Shown one piece after another: positions 28,601 through 37,592 of a DNA stretch of 64,000 nucleotides (its first letter is position 1; each line of letters opens with the position of its first letter). The stretch covers positions 6,386,001 to 6,450,000 of the forward strand of contig CP063166.1 in assembly GCA_016806145.1 (NCBI GenBank), read 5' to 3'. The notes under the pieces are model-generated. The model was not told the DNA's origin. It made no database searches and was given only the letters and a program-made list of their open reading frames with translations. A program made the position numbers and the translations under genes. This stretch comes from Variovorax paradoxus. Its GTDB lineage: Bacteria > Pseudomonadota > Gammaproteobacteria > Burkholderiales > Burkholderiaceae_C.

Positions 28601-28666
28601 CCCCGGGATTATCGAGGGGCCCCGCGGTCCCCGCCCGGCAGGGGCGAATCGTGGACCACGGTTCGG

Positions 28667-29437
28667 TCAGCCGGCCTCGGCGTCGCTGCGCACGATCGCC
28701 AGCCCGGCCCGGCGCAGCGGCGCCAGCGCCTTCTCGGGCGCCTCGGGCGACACCAGCAGCCGCGCGGCCGCGCGCACCGGGTTCACGCCCCAGGCCGAGG
28801 CCGCGCCCAGCTTCTCGGACGAGGCCAGCACCACGGTCTCGGCGGCCGCGGCCATCAACGCGCGCTTGATCTCGGCCTCCTCGCTGTCGCCGGTGGTCAG
28901 GCCGGCCTCGGCATGCACGCCGGTGACGCCCATGAAGTAGAGGTCGGCATGCACGCGCGAGATGGCGTCCATGGCGGCCGCGCCCACCGCCACCATCGAA
29001 TGGCGGAACAGCCGCCCGCCGATCAAGAGCAGCTCGAGCCGCTCGTGGCCGGCCAGTTCGGCCGCCACCAGCGGGCTGTGGGTGACGACCGTGGCGCGCA
29101 GGTCCAGCGGCAGGTGGCGCGCGAGCTGCACGGCGGTGGTGCCGCCGTCGACGAACACCACCTGGCCCGGGCGCACCATGCGCGCGGCGGCGCGGCCGAT
29201 CGCCACCTTCTCCCCGGGCGCGATGCGCTGGCGGCCCGCGAGGTCGGCCTCGGCCGGCGCCAGCGGCAGCGCGCCGCCGTGCACCCGCTGCAGCCGCCCC
29301 TCGGCCGCGAGCTCGCGCAGGTCGCGCCGGATCGTGTCTTCCGACAGGCCCAGCGCTTCGCTGAGCGGCTTGGCGACCACCTGGCCGTCGCGCGCCAGGA
29401 CCGAGAGGATGTGTTGCTTGCGCTGGCGGGTGAGCAT
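28667..29437 (-). CDS. DeoR/GlpR-family transcriptional regulator
   Basis: A 256-aa repressor of sugar or polyol metabolism genes. The N-terminal winged helix has MLTRQRKQHILSVLARDGQVV and the DeoR signature LSEDTIRRDLRELAAEGRLQRVHGGA. The C-terminal DeoRC sugar-phosphate sensor has VFVDGGTTAVQLARHLP and LYFMGVTGVHAEAGLTTGDSEEAEIKRAL. The ATG at 29435-29437 gives the normal start. It is divergent from the NudK-like gene; two ATTGCACGA repeats in the shared promoter are candidate operators. The controlled pathway is not in the window. Confidence 0.9.
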   Translation of the reverse strand: MLTRQRKQHILSVLARDGQVVAKPLSEALGLSEDTIRRDLRELAAEGRLQRVHGGALPLAPAEADLAGRQRIAPGEKVAIGRAAARMVRPGQVVFVDGGTTAVQLARHLPLDLRATVVTHSPLVAAELAGHERLELLLIGGRLFRHSMVAVGAAAMDAISRVHADLYFMGVTGVHAEAGLTTGDSEEAEIKRALMAAAAETVVLASSEKLGAASAWGVNPVRAAARLLVSPEAPEKALAPLRRAGLAIVRSDAEAG

Positions 29438-29465
29438 GGGCCGATGGTAGCGTCGGCTGCATAAG

Positions 29466-29494
29466 ATTGCACGATTTTTCTTGTTATTGCACGA
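29466..29494. promoter_or_regulatory. Direct repeat ATTGCACGA x2, candidate DeoR operator
   Basis: ATTGCACGA occurs at 29466-29474 and 29486-29494, exactly 20 bp apart, so both face the same side of the helix. They lie in an AT-rich patch between the DeoR-family gene and the NudK-like gene. Binding by the adjacent regulator is inferred. Confidence 0.5.
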
Positions 29495-29516
29495 ATTCGC
29501 GCCTATGCTCGCCGCC

Positions 29517-30104
29517 ATGACCCTGCAAGACCGCGTCCGGGTGCACGAAGTCACCCTCCTGTCCGACAACTGGTACACGCTGAAGACCACGGCCTTCGAC
29601 TGGCGCCGCAACGACGGCAGCTGGCAGCGCATGCACCGCGAGACCTACGACCGCGGCAACGGCGCCACCCTGCTGGCCTACAACCGCGCGCGGCGCACGG
29701 TGCTGCTGACGCGGCAGTTCCGCTACCCGGCCTTCGTCAACGGCTGGGACGACCTGCTGATCGAGGCCGCCGCCGGCCTGCTCGACAGCGCGGCGCCCGA
29801 GGAACGCATCCGCGCCGAGGTCGAGGAGGAGCTCGGCTACCGGCTGGGCGCGGTGCACAAGGTCTTCGAATGCTTCATGAGCCCGGGCTCGGTGACCGAG
29901 AAGCTGCACTTCTTCGTCGCCGAGTACGAGCCCTCGATGCGCGTGGGCGCGGGCGGCGGGCTGGCCGAGGAGGGCGAGGACATCGAGGTGCTCGAATTCG
30001 GCATCGACGAGGCGCTGGCGATGGTGGCCGACGGCCGCATCGCGGACGCGAAGACGATCCTGCTGCTGTACCACGCGCGGCTGCATCTTTTCGCGCCGGG
30101 ATAA
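29517..30104 (+). CDS. NudK-like Nudix hydrolase (GDP-mannose / nucleoside-diphosphate-sugar pyrophosphatase)
   Basis: A 195-aa Nudix enzyme closely resembling E. coli NudK: LSDNWYTLKTTAFDWRRNDG, ETYDRGNGATLLAYN, FECFMSPGSVTEKLHFFVAEY, EDIEVLEF and ADAKTILLLYHARL. The Nudix box is AAGLLDSAAPEERIRAEVEEELGY, with the REx2EE core as AEVEEE, that is Ala in place of the usual Arg and acidic residues retained. It splits nucleotide sugars such as GDP-mannose. The ATG at 29517 was chosen from three close in-frame starts. Its stop overlaps the next start (TAATG). Confidence 0.88.
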   Translation: MTLQDRVRVHEVTLLSDNWYTLKTTAFDWRRNDGSWQRMHRETYDRGNGATLLAYNRARRTVLLTRQFRYPAFVNGWDDLLIEAAAGLLDSAAPEERIRAEVEEELGYRLGAVHKVFECFMSPGSVTEKLHFFVAEYEPSMRVGAGGGLAEEGEDIEVLEFGIDEALAMVADGRIADAKTILLLYHARLHLFAPG

Positions 30105-31564
30105 TGGGCCGCATGCCCGCTGTCACCGTCGCACGCCTCCCCCTCCCCCGTCCCTCCCGTCCTTCCCGCGCGCTCTGCGCCATCGCGCTGTGCCTGGCGG
30201 CCGGCGCCCACGCCCAGCAGCCGCTGCCGGCCGAGGTCGATGCCGCGCTCACCCGCGCCAAGCTGCCGCGCGACGCCGTGACCATGCTGGTCGCCGATGC
30301 CGACGGCGTGCGGCCGCCGCGGCTGGCCTGGCGCACGCAGGTGCCGGTGAATCCCGCCTCGATCATGAAGCTGGTGACCACCTACGCCGCGCTCGACCTG
30401 CTGGGCGCTGCCTACACCTGGAACACGCCGGTCTACGTCGAGGGCAACATCGCCAACGGCGTGCTCAACGGCAACCTCTACATCAAGGGCCAGGGCGATC
30501 CCAAGCTGGTGATCGAGCGCATGTGGCTGCTGCTGCGCCACGTGCAGGGCCTGGGCATCACGAGCGTGAGCGGCGACATCGTGATCGACCGCAGCGCCTT
30601 CGAGAACACGGTCGAGAACGACCCGGCCGCCTTCGACGGCGAGCCGCTGCGCCCCTACAACGCCTCGCCCGACGCGCTGCTGCTGAACTTCAAGTCGGTC
30701 AACATGACCTTCGTTCCCGACCGCGGCGGCCAGTTCGCGCGCGTGAGCTACGAGCCGCCGCTCGCGGCCGTGGCGATGCCGCCGACGGTGCCGCTGTCGC
30801 CCGGCGAATGCGGCGACTGGCGCACGGCGCTGCGCGCCGACTACGGCGATCCGAACCGCATCCGCTTCAACGGCGGCTTTCCCGCCGCCTGCGGCGAGAA
30901 GAGCTGGGCCGTGGCCTATGCCGATCCGCGCAGCTACGCGCTGCGCGCCATCGGCGGCCTGTGGGCCGAGATGGGCGGGCGCGTGGGCGGCCAGATGCGC
31001 GAGGGCCGCGTGCCCGCGGGGCTCAAGCCGGCGTTCGAGTTCGCCTCGCCGCCGCTGCCCGAGGTGATCCGCGACATCAACAAGTACAGCAACAACGTGA
31101 TGGCGCAGCAGGTGTTCCTGACCCTCGGCCTCACGCAGAAGAACCGCGGCACCTTCGAGGCCTCGCGCGGCGCGCTGGTCCAGTGGTGGCGCGACCGCAT
31201 CGGCACCGGCGAGGCGCCGCCGGTGTTCGAGAACGGCTCGGGCCTGTCGCGCGACGAGCGCATCAGCGCGGCCGCGCTCGGCAAGATGCTGCAGGTGGCC
31301 TGGCGCTCGCCCGTGATGCCCGAGCTCGTGGGCTCGCTGCCCGCGCTCGGCGTGGACGGCACCCTGCGCAAGCGCACGCTGCGCTCGGGCGGCGCCGCGC
31401 ACCTGAAGACCGGCACGCTGCGCGACGCCTCGGGCATCGCCGGCTACGTGCATGGCGCGAGCGGCCGGCGCTACGTGCTGGTGGCGATCGCCAACGCCGA
31501 GAACGCGGGCGCGGCGCGCGCGGCCTTCGACGCGCTGGTCGACTGGACCGCGCAGGACAACTGA
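30104..31564 (+). CDS. dacB: D-alanyl-D-alanine carboxypeptidase/endopeptidase (PBP4, DacB)
   Basis: A 486-aa periplasmic class C penicillin-binding protein that trims or cuts peptidoglycan peptides. A signal peptide spans about residues 1-40 (AIALCLAAGAHA). The three active-site motifs are Ser-Ile-Met-Lys near 86 (NPASIMKLVTTYAAL), Ser-Asn-Asn near 328 (KYSNNVMAQQ) and Lys-Thr-Gly near 434 (HLKTGTLRD). The insert between the first two is the large PBP4-type domain. ATG 30104 overlaps the NudK-like stop; 30113 is an equally good start three codons later. Confidence 0.92.
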   Translation: MGRMPAVTVARLPLPRPSRPSRALCAIALCLAAGAHAQQPLPAEVDAALTRAKLPRDAVTMLVADADGVRPPRLAWRTQVPVNPASIMKLVTTYAALDLLGAAYTWNTPVYVEGNIANGVLNGNLYIKGQGDPKLVIERMWLLLRHVQGLGITSVSGDIVIDRSAFENTVENDPAAFDGEPLRPYNASPDALLLNFKSVNMTFVPDRGGQFARVSYEPPLAAVAMPPTVPLSPGECGDWRTALRADYGDPNRIRFNGGFPAACGEKSWAVAYADPRSYALRAIGGLWAEMGGRVGGQMREGRVPAGLKPAFEFASPPLPEVIRDINKYSNNVMAQQVFLTLGLTQKNRGTFEASRGALVQWWRDRIGTGEAPPVFENGSGLSRDERISAAALGKMLQVAWRSPVMPELVGSLPALGVDGTLRKRTLRSGGAAHLKTGTLRDASGIAGYVHGASGRRYVLVAIANAENAGAARAAFDALVDWTAQDN

Positions 31565-31722
31565 AGGTTGAAGGCCGAGGCGCGCGGCCTGTACTGAAAA
31601 CGTTGTGTAGGCCGCCACCGCTTGCGCGCCGCGGCGGCGCTGACAGAATCGAACGCCCGTTCGCCCGCCGCGCCGGGCCACGGTGCGCATCGCGCACCCC
31701 CATCGATCCAGGAGACAAAGAC

Positions 31723-33324
31723 GTGCAAAGACCCGTGCCGCCCGCAAGGCCATCCGCTTCTTCCCGCCACCTGTTCGCCGTCGCCCTCGCGGGCGCGGCG
31801 CTGCTGCTCTCGGCCTGCGGAGGCGGAGGCGGTGGTGGCGGCATCGGCATCTTCCCGCCGACCACGCCGCCGCCCGAGGACACCGGCCGCGGCTCGGTGG
31901 TCACCAACCCGCCCGAGCGCGTGCTGAGCCTTTCGGCCGGCGACTTCCGCGCGCTGCTGCAGCTCGACGACAAGGGCAAGGCGCTGCTGCAGGTGTCGGG
32001 CCAGCCCAAGTGCGGCATCGACACGCGCTACCTCGAATACCGCACCGTCGGCGGCAAGGGCGAGGCCACCAACGCCACCGCCGCCATCATGGTGCCGCGC
32101 GGCGGCGACGCGGCCTGCAGCGGCCCGCGCCCGATCGTGCTGTACGCCCACGGCACCAATGCCGCGCGCGACTACAACATCGCCAAGTGGGCCGACGTGA
32201 ACCAGGCCGCCGCCGGCGAAGGCGTGGTGATCGCGGCCATGCTGGCGGCGCAGGGCTTCATCGTGGTGGCGCCCAACTACGCGGGCTACGACAAGTCGAC
32301 GCTGCCCTACCACCCCTACCTCAACGGCGACCAGCAGGGCAAGGACATGGTCGACGCGCTGACCGCCGCGCGCAAGACCTTCGCCAACATCGACGCCTCG
32401 GACGCGGGCTCGCTGTTCGTCACCGGCTATTCGCAGGGCGGCTACGTGGCGCTGGCCGCGCACCGCGAGCTGCAGGCCACGGGCAAGACGGTGACGGCCT
32501 CGGCGCCGCTGTCGGCGCCCTCGGCCATCAGCCTGCTGGTGGACTACAACTTCAAGGGCTGGCCGGCGCTCGGCAGCACGCTGTTCGTGCCGCTGCTGTC
32601 GACCAGCTGGCAGCAGCAGTTCGGCGACGTCTACGGCAGCACCAGCGACATCTACGAGGCGCAGTACGCGACCGGTATCGACACCCTGCTGCCGAGCCTC
32701 ACGCCCACCAGCACGCTGATCGCGCAGGGCAAGCTGCCGCAGCTCGCGCTGTACCCGGCTGGTGCCACGCCCGGCCCGGTCGATCCCTCGCTGTCGATCT
32801 TCTACGGCGCCGGCAACCTGGTGCGCCAGAGCTACCTGACGCGCGCCTCCAGCGACATCGACGCCAACGGCTGCCCCGGCAACGCACTGAAGGCAACGCC
32901 GGCCTCGCTGAGCTCGGCCACGCCGCTCGACTGCGCGCCCACGCTGGGCTTCCGCAAGGCGGCGCGCGCCAACGACCTGCGCAACTGGGTGCCGGCCAAG
33001 CCGGTGCTGATGTGCGGCGGCGCGCAGGACCCGACCGTCAACTTCCTGAGCACGCGCGCCACCGCCGGCTACTTCCGCGCCAAGGGCATGCCGGCGCAGC
33101 AGCTGACCGTGGTCGACCTCGAGGACAGCGCGGCCACCGATGCCTACTCGGCCGCGCGCGCCGGCTTCGCGCAGGCCAAGGACGTGCTCAAGCAGGGCAC
33201 CGAGGGCAGCGATGCCGACAAGGACCGCGCCGTGACGCTGGCCTACCACGGCACGCTGGCGCCGCCGTTCTGCCTGGCGGCGGCGCGCGGCTTCTTCCAG
33301 GGCGTGCTGGCGGCGGGGGGCTGA
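31723..33324 (+). CDS. Alpha/beta-hydrolase lipoprotein (secretory-lipase-like)
   Basis: A 533-aa predicted lipoprotein. The lipobox is LLLSAC, directly followed by a run of glycines. The hydrolase has oxyanion-region HGTN (LYAHGTNAARDYN), the nucleophile elbow GYSQGGYVAL (Ser near residue 235), a candidate acid in MCGGAQDPTVNF and a final His near YHGTLAPPF. This build matches secreted lipase/esterase proteins of betaproteobacteria. The start is GTG 31723, preceded by AGGAGA at ideal spacing; no ATG fits. The substrate (lipid, polyester or peptide) is not known. A long hairpin follows the gene. Confidence 0.82.
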   Translation: MQRPVPPARPSASSRHLFAVALAGAALLLSACGGGGGGGGIGIFPPTTPPPEDTGRGSVVTNPPERVLSLSAGDFRALLQLDDKGKALLQVSGQPKCGIDTRYLEYRTVGGKGEATNATAAIMVPRGGDAACSGPRPIVLYAHGTNAARDYNIAKWADVNQAAAGEGVVIAAMLAAQGFIVVAPNYAGYDKSTLPYHPYLNGDQQGKDMVDALTAARKTFANIDASDAGSLFVTGYSQGGYVALAAHRELQATGKTVTASAPLSAPSAISLLVDYNFKGWPALGSTLFVPLLSTSWQQQFGDVYGSTSDIYEAQYATGIDTLLPSLTPTSTLIAQGKLPQLALYPAGATPGPVDPSLSIFYGAGNLVRQSYLTRASSDIDANGCPGNALKATPASLSSATPLDCAPTLGFRKAARANDLRNWVPAKPVLMCGGAQDPTVNFLSTRATAGYFRAKGMPAQQLTVVDLEDSAATDAYSAARAGFAQAKDVLKQGTEGSDADKDRAVTLAYHGTLAPPFCLAAARGFFQGVLAAGG

Positions 33325-33342
33325 AGCTCGGAGGCTGCCGAA

Positions 33343-33467
33343 ATCGGGCAGCCGAACGCAGAAGTCGCGAAGCTTTCGCAGAGGTCGCAGAAGGAACAGC
33401 CAAGATGGGATGTTCCTTCCGCGACCTCTGCGCGCTTTGGTCTTCCTTCTGCGTTCGGCTGCCCGAT
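33343..33467. terminator. 125-nt near-perfect inverted repeat between convergent genes
   Basis: Outer arms 33343-33364 and 33446-33467 match perfectly over 22 bp (ATCGGGCAGCCGAACGCAGA and its complement at the core). Inner arms 33378-33398 and 33411-33431 match at 20 of 21 bases around a 12-nt loop. It lies between the lipase-like gene and the Sua5 gene, so a two-way terminator is likely. The size suggests a dispersed palindromic repeat rather than a simple terminator. Confidence 0.75.
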
Positions 33468-33474
33468 CCCGATG

Positions 33475-34476
33475 TCAGGCCGCGGCGGCCCGCTGCAGGC
33501 GGTCGCGCACGCCCTCCCACTCGGGCGTGTCGGGCGGCGTCTCGACCCAGATCAGCTTGACGCCCTGGGCGTCGAACTCGCGCAGCACCGCGAACAGCTG
33601 CTGCGCGCTGGCGGCGGCGTCGTCGGGCATGCGCCGCTGCACCACGCGCTGCGAACGGCTGCGCACCGTGCTGCGGGTCCAGATCGCGATATGGGCGGCA
33701 TTGGCGCCGAGCACGTCGAGGCCGGTCTGGATCGCCTTGGCGTCCATCAGCCGCACCTTGGCGTCGGGCGCGTAGTGCGCCTCGAGCGTGCCCGAGGCGC
33801 GCGGATCGGGCATGGCCATGAGTTCGCGGTCGCGCAGGCGTTCGCCGCAGGCGGCCTCGATCTGCGCGCGCGTGATCAGCCCCGGCCGCAGCAGCACCGG
33901 CGCGCCGCGGCTGCAGTCGACGATGGTCGACTCGATGCCGACCTCGCAGGCGCCGCCGTCGATCACCGGCACGGTGTCGCCGAATTCGCCGAACACGTGC
34001 TGCGCGGTGGTCGGGCTCACGCGGCCGAAGCGGTTGGCGCTCGGGCCCGCGAGGCCGGGCACGCCCTGCTCGGCGCAGGCCTCGAGCAGCGTCTGCGCCA
34101 CCGGGTGCGAGGGGCAGCGCAGGCCGATGGTGTCCTGCCCGCCGGCGGCGGCGGCGGCCACGCCGGGCTGGCGCGTGACGATCAGGGTCAGCGGTCCGGG
34201 CCAGAAGGCCTGCACCAGCTTCTGCGCGAACGGCGGCAGCGGCTGGGCGAAGCGCGACAGCGCCTCGGTGCCCTTGGTGCCCGCGGCCACGTGCACGATC
34301 AGCGGATGGTCGGCCGGCCGGCCCTTGGCCTGGAAGATGCCGGCCACGGCCGCGTCGTTGCTGGCGTCGGCGCCGAGGCCGTAGACGGTTTCGGTGGGAA
34401 AGGCCACCAGCCCGCCGGCGCGCAGGATGCGCGCCGCCTCGGCGATGGCTGCGGGCGATTGGCCGTCGAGGATCAT
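33475..34476 (-). CDS. L-threonylcarbamoyladenylate synthase (Sua5 type)
   Basis: A 333-aa enzyme that makes threonylcarbamoyl-AMP from threonine, bicarbonate and ATP, the first step of t6A formation. The YrdC domain has GLVAFPTETVYGLGADA, KGRPADHPLIVHV and IGLRCPSHPVAQ. The extra C-terminal Sua5 domain begins after SGTLEAHYAPDAKVRL, making this the long Sua5 form rather than TsaC. It starts 7 bp after the purK stop, at the end of the purE-purK run. It works with TsaB (26845). Confidence 0.92.
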   Translation of the reverse strand: MILDGQSPAAIAEAARILRAGGLVAFPTETVYGLGADASNDAAVAGIFQAKGRPADHPLIVHVAAGTKGTEALSRFAQPLPPFAQKLVQAFWPGPLTLIVTRQPGVAAAAAGGQDTIGLRCPSHPVAQTLLEACAEQGVPGLAGPSANRFGRVSPTTAQHVFGEFGDTVPVIDGGACEVGIESTIVDCSRGAPVLLRPGLITRAQIEAACGERLRDRELMAMPDPRASGTLEAHYAPDAKVRLMDAKAIQTGLDVLGANAAHIAIWTRSTVRSRSQRVVQRRMPDDAAASAQQLFAVLREFDAQGVKLIWVETPPDTPEWEGVRDRLQRAAAA

Positions 34477-34483
34477 GCGGCCT

Positions 34484-35665
34484 TCATGCCACCGGCGGCA
34501 GGCCGAGCAGCAGCGCGACCTGCGAGGCGATGGCGCGCACCTGGTCGGCGTCGGCGCCGGTGAAGGTCAGGTGGCCCATCTTGCGGCCGCGGCGCGGCTC
34601 GATCTTGCCGTACAGGTGCAGGTGGGCGCCGGGCAGCGCGAGCACCTCGCTCCAGCGCGGCGACACCGGCGTGTCGTCGCCGGCCGAGAACCACAGGTCG
34701 CCCAGCAGGTTCAGCATGACCGCCGGGCTGTGCTGGCGCGGCATGGCCAGCGGCAGGCCGGCCAGGGTGCGCACCTGCAGCTCGAACTGCGACACGTCGC
34801 AGGCCTCCATGGTGTAGTGGCCGCTGTTGTGCGGGCGCGGCGCCATTTCGTTGACCACCAGCGAGCCGTCGGCCAGCACGAAGAACTCGACGCACAGCAC
34901 GCCCACGTAGCCGAGGCCGTTGGCGATGTTCTTCGCCCCGGTGATCGCGGCCTGGGCCACGGTCTTGGGCATGTTCTGCGGATGCACCTCGGTCACGGCC
35001 AGGATGCCATCGCGGTGCAGGTTGCGCTGGGGCGGGAAGTGCACCACCTGGCCGTCGCGGCCGCGCGCCACGATCACCGAGCATTCGAAGTCCAGCGGCA
35101 GCAGCTGTTCGAGCACGCAGGGCACGCAGCCCGTGGCCTGCCAGGCATCGACCAGCTCGGCGCGCGTGCGCACGCGCTGCTGGCCCTTGCCGTCGTAGCC
35201 CAGGCGCGCGGTCTTCAGGATGCCGGGCAGCAGACGATCTTCCACCGCCGCGAGCTGGGCCGCGGTCTCGATCGCCGCATAGGGCGCGCAGGCCACGCCG
35301 CAGCGGCCGAAATGGGCCTTCTCGGCGATCCGGTCCTGCGCGATCGCGATCGCCGGGGCGGCGGGCGCCACCGGCCGCGCCACCGCGAGGTGCTCGAGGG
35401 AGGGCGCGGGCACGTTCTCGAACTCGGTGGTCACGGCGTCGGCCAGGCCGGCCAGCCGCGCGAGGCCGTCGACGTCGCCGTAGTCGGTGTGGATGTGGTG
35501 GTGGCTGACCCGGCCGGCCGGACTGTCGGCGTCGGGGTCGAGCACCGCGGTGAAGTAGCCCATGCGCTGGGCGGCATGCACGAACATGCGGCCGAGCTGG
35601 CCGCCGCCGAGCACGCCGAGCGTGGCGCCCGGAAGGATCGGCAGGTCGCCGTTGTTGCTGCTCAC
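34484..35665 (-). CDS. purK: N5-carboxyaminoimidazole ribonucleotide synthase PurK
   Basis: A 393-aa ATP-grasp enzyme of purine synthesis that carboxylates AIR to N5-CAIR. Landmarks are [13 protein letters not shown] at the N-terminus, [12 protein letters not shown] (ATP-binding), VCVEFFV and [14 protein letters not shown]. The GTG start (35663-35665) overlaps the purE stop (GTGA), which fixes it and implies coupling. PurE then converts N5-CAIR to CAIR. Confidence 0.95.
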   Translation of the reverse strand: MSSNNGDLPILPGATLGVLGGGQLGRMFVHAAQRMGYFTAVLDPDADSPAGRVSHHHIHTDYGDVDGLARLAGLADAVTTEFENVPAPSLEHLAVARPVAPAAPAIAIAQDRIAEKAHFGRCGVACAPYAAIETAAQLAAVEDRLLPGILKTARLGYDGKGQQRVRTRAELVDAWQATGCVPCVLEQLLPLDFECSVIVARGRDGQVVHFPPQRNLHRDGILAVTEVHPQNMPKTVAQAAITGAKNIANGLGYVGVLCVEFFVLADGSLVVNEMAPRPHNSGHYTMEACDVSQFELQVRTLAGLPLAMPRQHSPAVMLNLLGDLWFSAGDDTPVSPRWSEVLALPGAHLHLYGKIEPRRGRKMGHLTFTGADADQVRAIASQVALLLGLPPVA

Positions 35666-36204
35666 AGGGCACCTCCGCCTTGCGGCGAGAAAGGAGAAAC
35701 CGGGGCCGGTTCCACGGGCGGCAGCGCCATCGCCTCGGCCGCGGCGGTCTGGGCCGCGCGGAAGGCGTCGAGCTTCGCGCGCAGGCCGGGGTCGTTGACC
35801 GCCAGCATCGACACCGCGAACAGCGCCGCGTTGGCCGCGCCGGCGTTGCCGATGGCGAAGGTGGCGACCGGCACGCCCTTGGGCATCTGCACGATGCTGT
35901 AGAGGGAATCGACGCCCTGCAGGTGCCGGCTGGCGACCGGCACGCCGAGTACCGGCACCGTGGTCTTGGAGGCCAGCATGCCCGGCAGGTGGGCCGCGCC
36001 CCCCGCGCCGGCAATGATCGCCGCGAGGCCGCGCCCGGCGGCGCTTTCGGCGTACGCGAAGAGCGTATCGGGCATGCGGTGGGCGGACACCACCTTCGCT
36101 TCGTGACGGATGCCGAATTGCTGGAGAATCTCGACCGCGTTGCGCATCGTCTCCCAATCGGAGTTGGAGCCCATCACCACACCGACCTGAATGGTTTCGT
36201 TCAT
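35662..36204 (-). CDS. purE: N5-carboxyaminoimidazole ribonucleotide mutase PurE
   Basis: A 180-aa class I PurE that moves the carboxyl group of N5-CAIR to C4. It shows [35 protein letters not shown] and [24 protein letters not shown], all standard. A short Pro-rich tail ([12 protein letters not shown]) extends the C-terminus. It is the first gene of purE-purK-sua5 and is divergent from the CnoX-like gene, with only 36 bp between the two starts. Confidence 0.95.
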   Translation of the reverse strand: MNETIQVGVVMGSNSDWETMRNAVEILQQFGIRHEAKVVSAHRMPDTLFAYAESAAGRGLAAIIAGAGGAAHLPGMLASKTTVPVLGVPVASRHLQGVDSLYSIVQMPKGVPVATFAIGNAGAANAALFAVSMLAVNDPGLRAKLDAFRAAQTAAAEAMALPPVEPAPVSPFSPQGGGAL

Positions 36205-36240
36205 GGTTTCAATTTTACGTTTCACCCCCAGTTGTTCCCG

Positions 36241-37161
36241 ATGATCGACATCACTCTCGAAAATTTCCAGGACGAGCTGATCGAAGCCTCCCTCGCCCGG
36301 CCGGTGCTGCTGGACATCTGGGCCGAATGGTGCGGCCCCTGCAAACAGCTCGGGCCGGTGCTCGAAAAGCTCGAGGTGGAATACGCCGGACGCTTCACGC
36401 TGGCCAAGCTCGACGCCGACAAGGTGCCGCAGATCTCCTCGCAGCTGTCCGAGATGTTCGGCGTGCGCAGCATCCCGTTCTGCGTGATGTTCAAGGACGG
36501 CCAGCCGGTCGACGGCTTCGTCGGCGCCATCCCCGCCGAGAAGATCCGCGAGTTCCTCGACAAGCACGTGCCGGGCGCCGACGAGGCCGAGGCGGCCGCC
36601 GAGGAAGAAGCGGCGCAGGAAGCGCTGGCCGAGGGCGACACCGAGGGTGCGCTCGAGAAGCTGCAGCACGCGGTGGCCACCGACCCGGCCAACGACGATG
36701 CCCGCTTCGACTACGTGAAGCTGCTGCTGCAGCTCGGTCGCGCCGACGATGCCAAGGTGGCGTTCGCGCCGGTGATCGCCAAGGCCGCGGCGGTGCGCCG
36801 CTTCGATGCGCTGCAGCGCTGGATGGACGCCATCGACTTCGCCGCCCCGCCCACGGGCGCCGCGCCCGCGGTGGCCGAGCTCGACGCGAAGATCGCGGCC
36901 AACAAGCGCGACTTCCAGGCCCGCTTCGACCGTGCTCGCCTGCTGGTCGCCGACCAGCAGTGGACCGCCGCGATGGACGAGCTGCTCGAGATCCTGATGC
37001 GCGACAAGGCCTGGAGCGAGGAGCTCGCGCGCAAGACCTACGTGGCGATCCTCGAACTGATCGAGCCCCCCAAGGTGAAGGTGGCCGACGGCCAGATCCC
37101 GCCCGACGATCCGACCGTGGCGACCTACCGGCGCCGGCTCAGCAGCGTGGTGCTGAGCTGA
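36241..37161 (+). CDS. CnoX/YbbN-like thioredoxin-TPR co-chaperone
   Basis: A 306-aa protein. The N-terminal thioredoxin domain (1-110) retains a complete WCGPC active site (Cys31 and Cys34) and cis-Pro [15 protein letters not shown] domain (about 120-210) follows ([35 protein letters not shown]), and a C-terminal segment ends with the CnoX-typical [17 protein letters not shown]. CnoX protects substrates of GroEL and DnaK during hypochlorous-acid stress. E. coli CnoX lacks a full CxxC, whereas this one has it, as in other non-enteric relatives. Two hairpins follow the gene. Confidence 0.9.
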   Translation: MIDITLENFQDELIEASLARPVLLDIWAEWCGPCKQLGPVLEKLEVEYAGRFTLAKLDADKVPQISSQLSEMFGVRSIPFCVMFKDGQPVDGFVGAIPAEKIREFLDKHVPGADEAEAAAEEEAAQEALAEGDTEGALEKLQHAVATDPANDDARFDYVKLLLQLGRADDAKVAFAPVIAKAAAVRRFDALQRWMDAIDFAAPPTGAAPAVAELDAKIAANKRDFQARFDRARLLVADQQWTAAMDELLEILMRDKAWSEELARKTYVAILELIEPPKVKVADGQIPPDDPTVATYRRRLSSVVLS

Positions 37162-37177
37162 GGCAAATCACGAAAAA

Positions 37178-37229
37178 GCGCATTTAGATGCGCAATTTCA
37201 TCGAAAAGCGACTTCAGGGTCGCTTTTTT
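37178..37229 (+). terminator. Tandem hairpins with T-tract after the cnoX-like gene
   Basis: First hairpin: GCGCAT-TTAG-ATGCGC (37178-37193). Second: AAAAGCGAC (37204-37212), six-base loop, GTCGCTTTT (37219-37227), extended by more T. The second is a classical rho-independent terminator that insulates hipBA. Confidence 0.85.
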
Positions 37230-37248
37230 ATTTGCCGGATCCAACTCA

Positions 37249-37261
37249 GATAGCTACTATC
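37249..37261. promoter_or_regulatory. Palindrome GATAG-CTA-CTATC before hipB, candidate HipB operator
   Basis: A 5-bp inverted repeat with a 3-bp centre lies 31 bp before the hipB start in an AT-rich promoter region. HipB-type antitoxins repress their own operon through short palindromes near the promoter. The E. coli HipB consensus is different, so the assignment rests on position. Confidence 0.4.
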
Positions 37262-37292
37262 AATACTCATTTTTATTGAAAAGATACTTCCA

Positions 37293-37592
37293 ATGATCGA
37301 ATTGATCCAGGAACTCGAGCAGGCCCGCAAGGCCGCCGGCCTGAGCCAGGATGCGCTGGCCAAGGCCGCCGGGCTGTCGCGCATGACGGTGCAGCGCATC
37401 GAGAGCGGCCAGATCGATCCGCGGCTGTCGACCCTGCTCGAGATGGCGCGCGTGCTGGGGCTCGGGCTGATGCCCGTGCCGGCAGCGCTGCGCCCCACGC
37501 TCGAGGACTTCGTGCGCGCGGGCGGCCGGCTGCTCGGCCAGCCGGCCGGCATCGAGGCGCCGCCCTCCATCGCCCAGAGCCTCGGGCGTTGA
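37293..37592 (+). CDS. hipB: HipB-like antitoxin (XRE-family DNA-binding)
   Basis: A 99-aa antitoxin and autorepressor. The helix-turn-helix spans about residues 8-62 (LEQARKAAGLSQDALAKAAG, SRMTVQRIESGQIDPRLSTLLEMARVLG). The C-terminal 35 residues (RPTLEDFVRAGG to SIAQSLGR) are where HipB proteins contact HipA. Its TGA overlaps the TTG start of hipA by two bases (TTGA), the usual arrangement that keeps antitoxin synthesis ahead of the toxin. Confidence 0.85.
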   Translation: MIELIQELEQARKAAGLSQDALAKAAGLSRMTVQRIESGQIDPRLSTLLEMARVLGLGLMPVPAALRPTLEDFVRAGGRLLGQPAGIEAPPSIAQSLGR

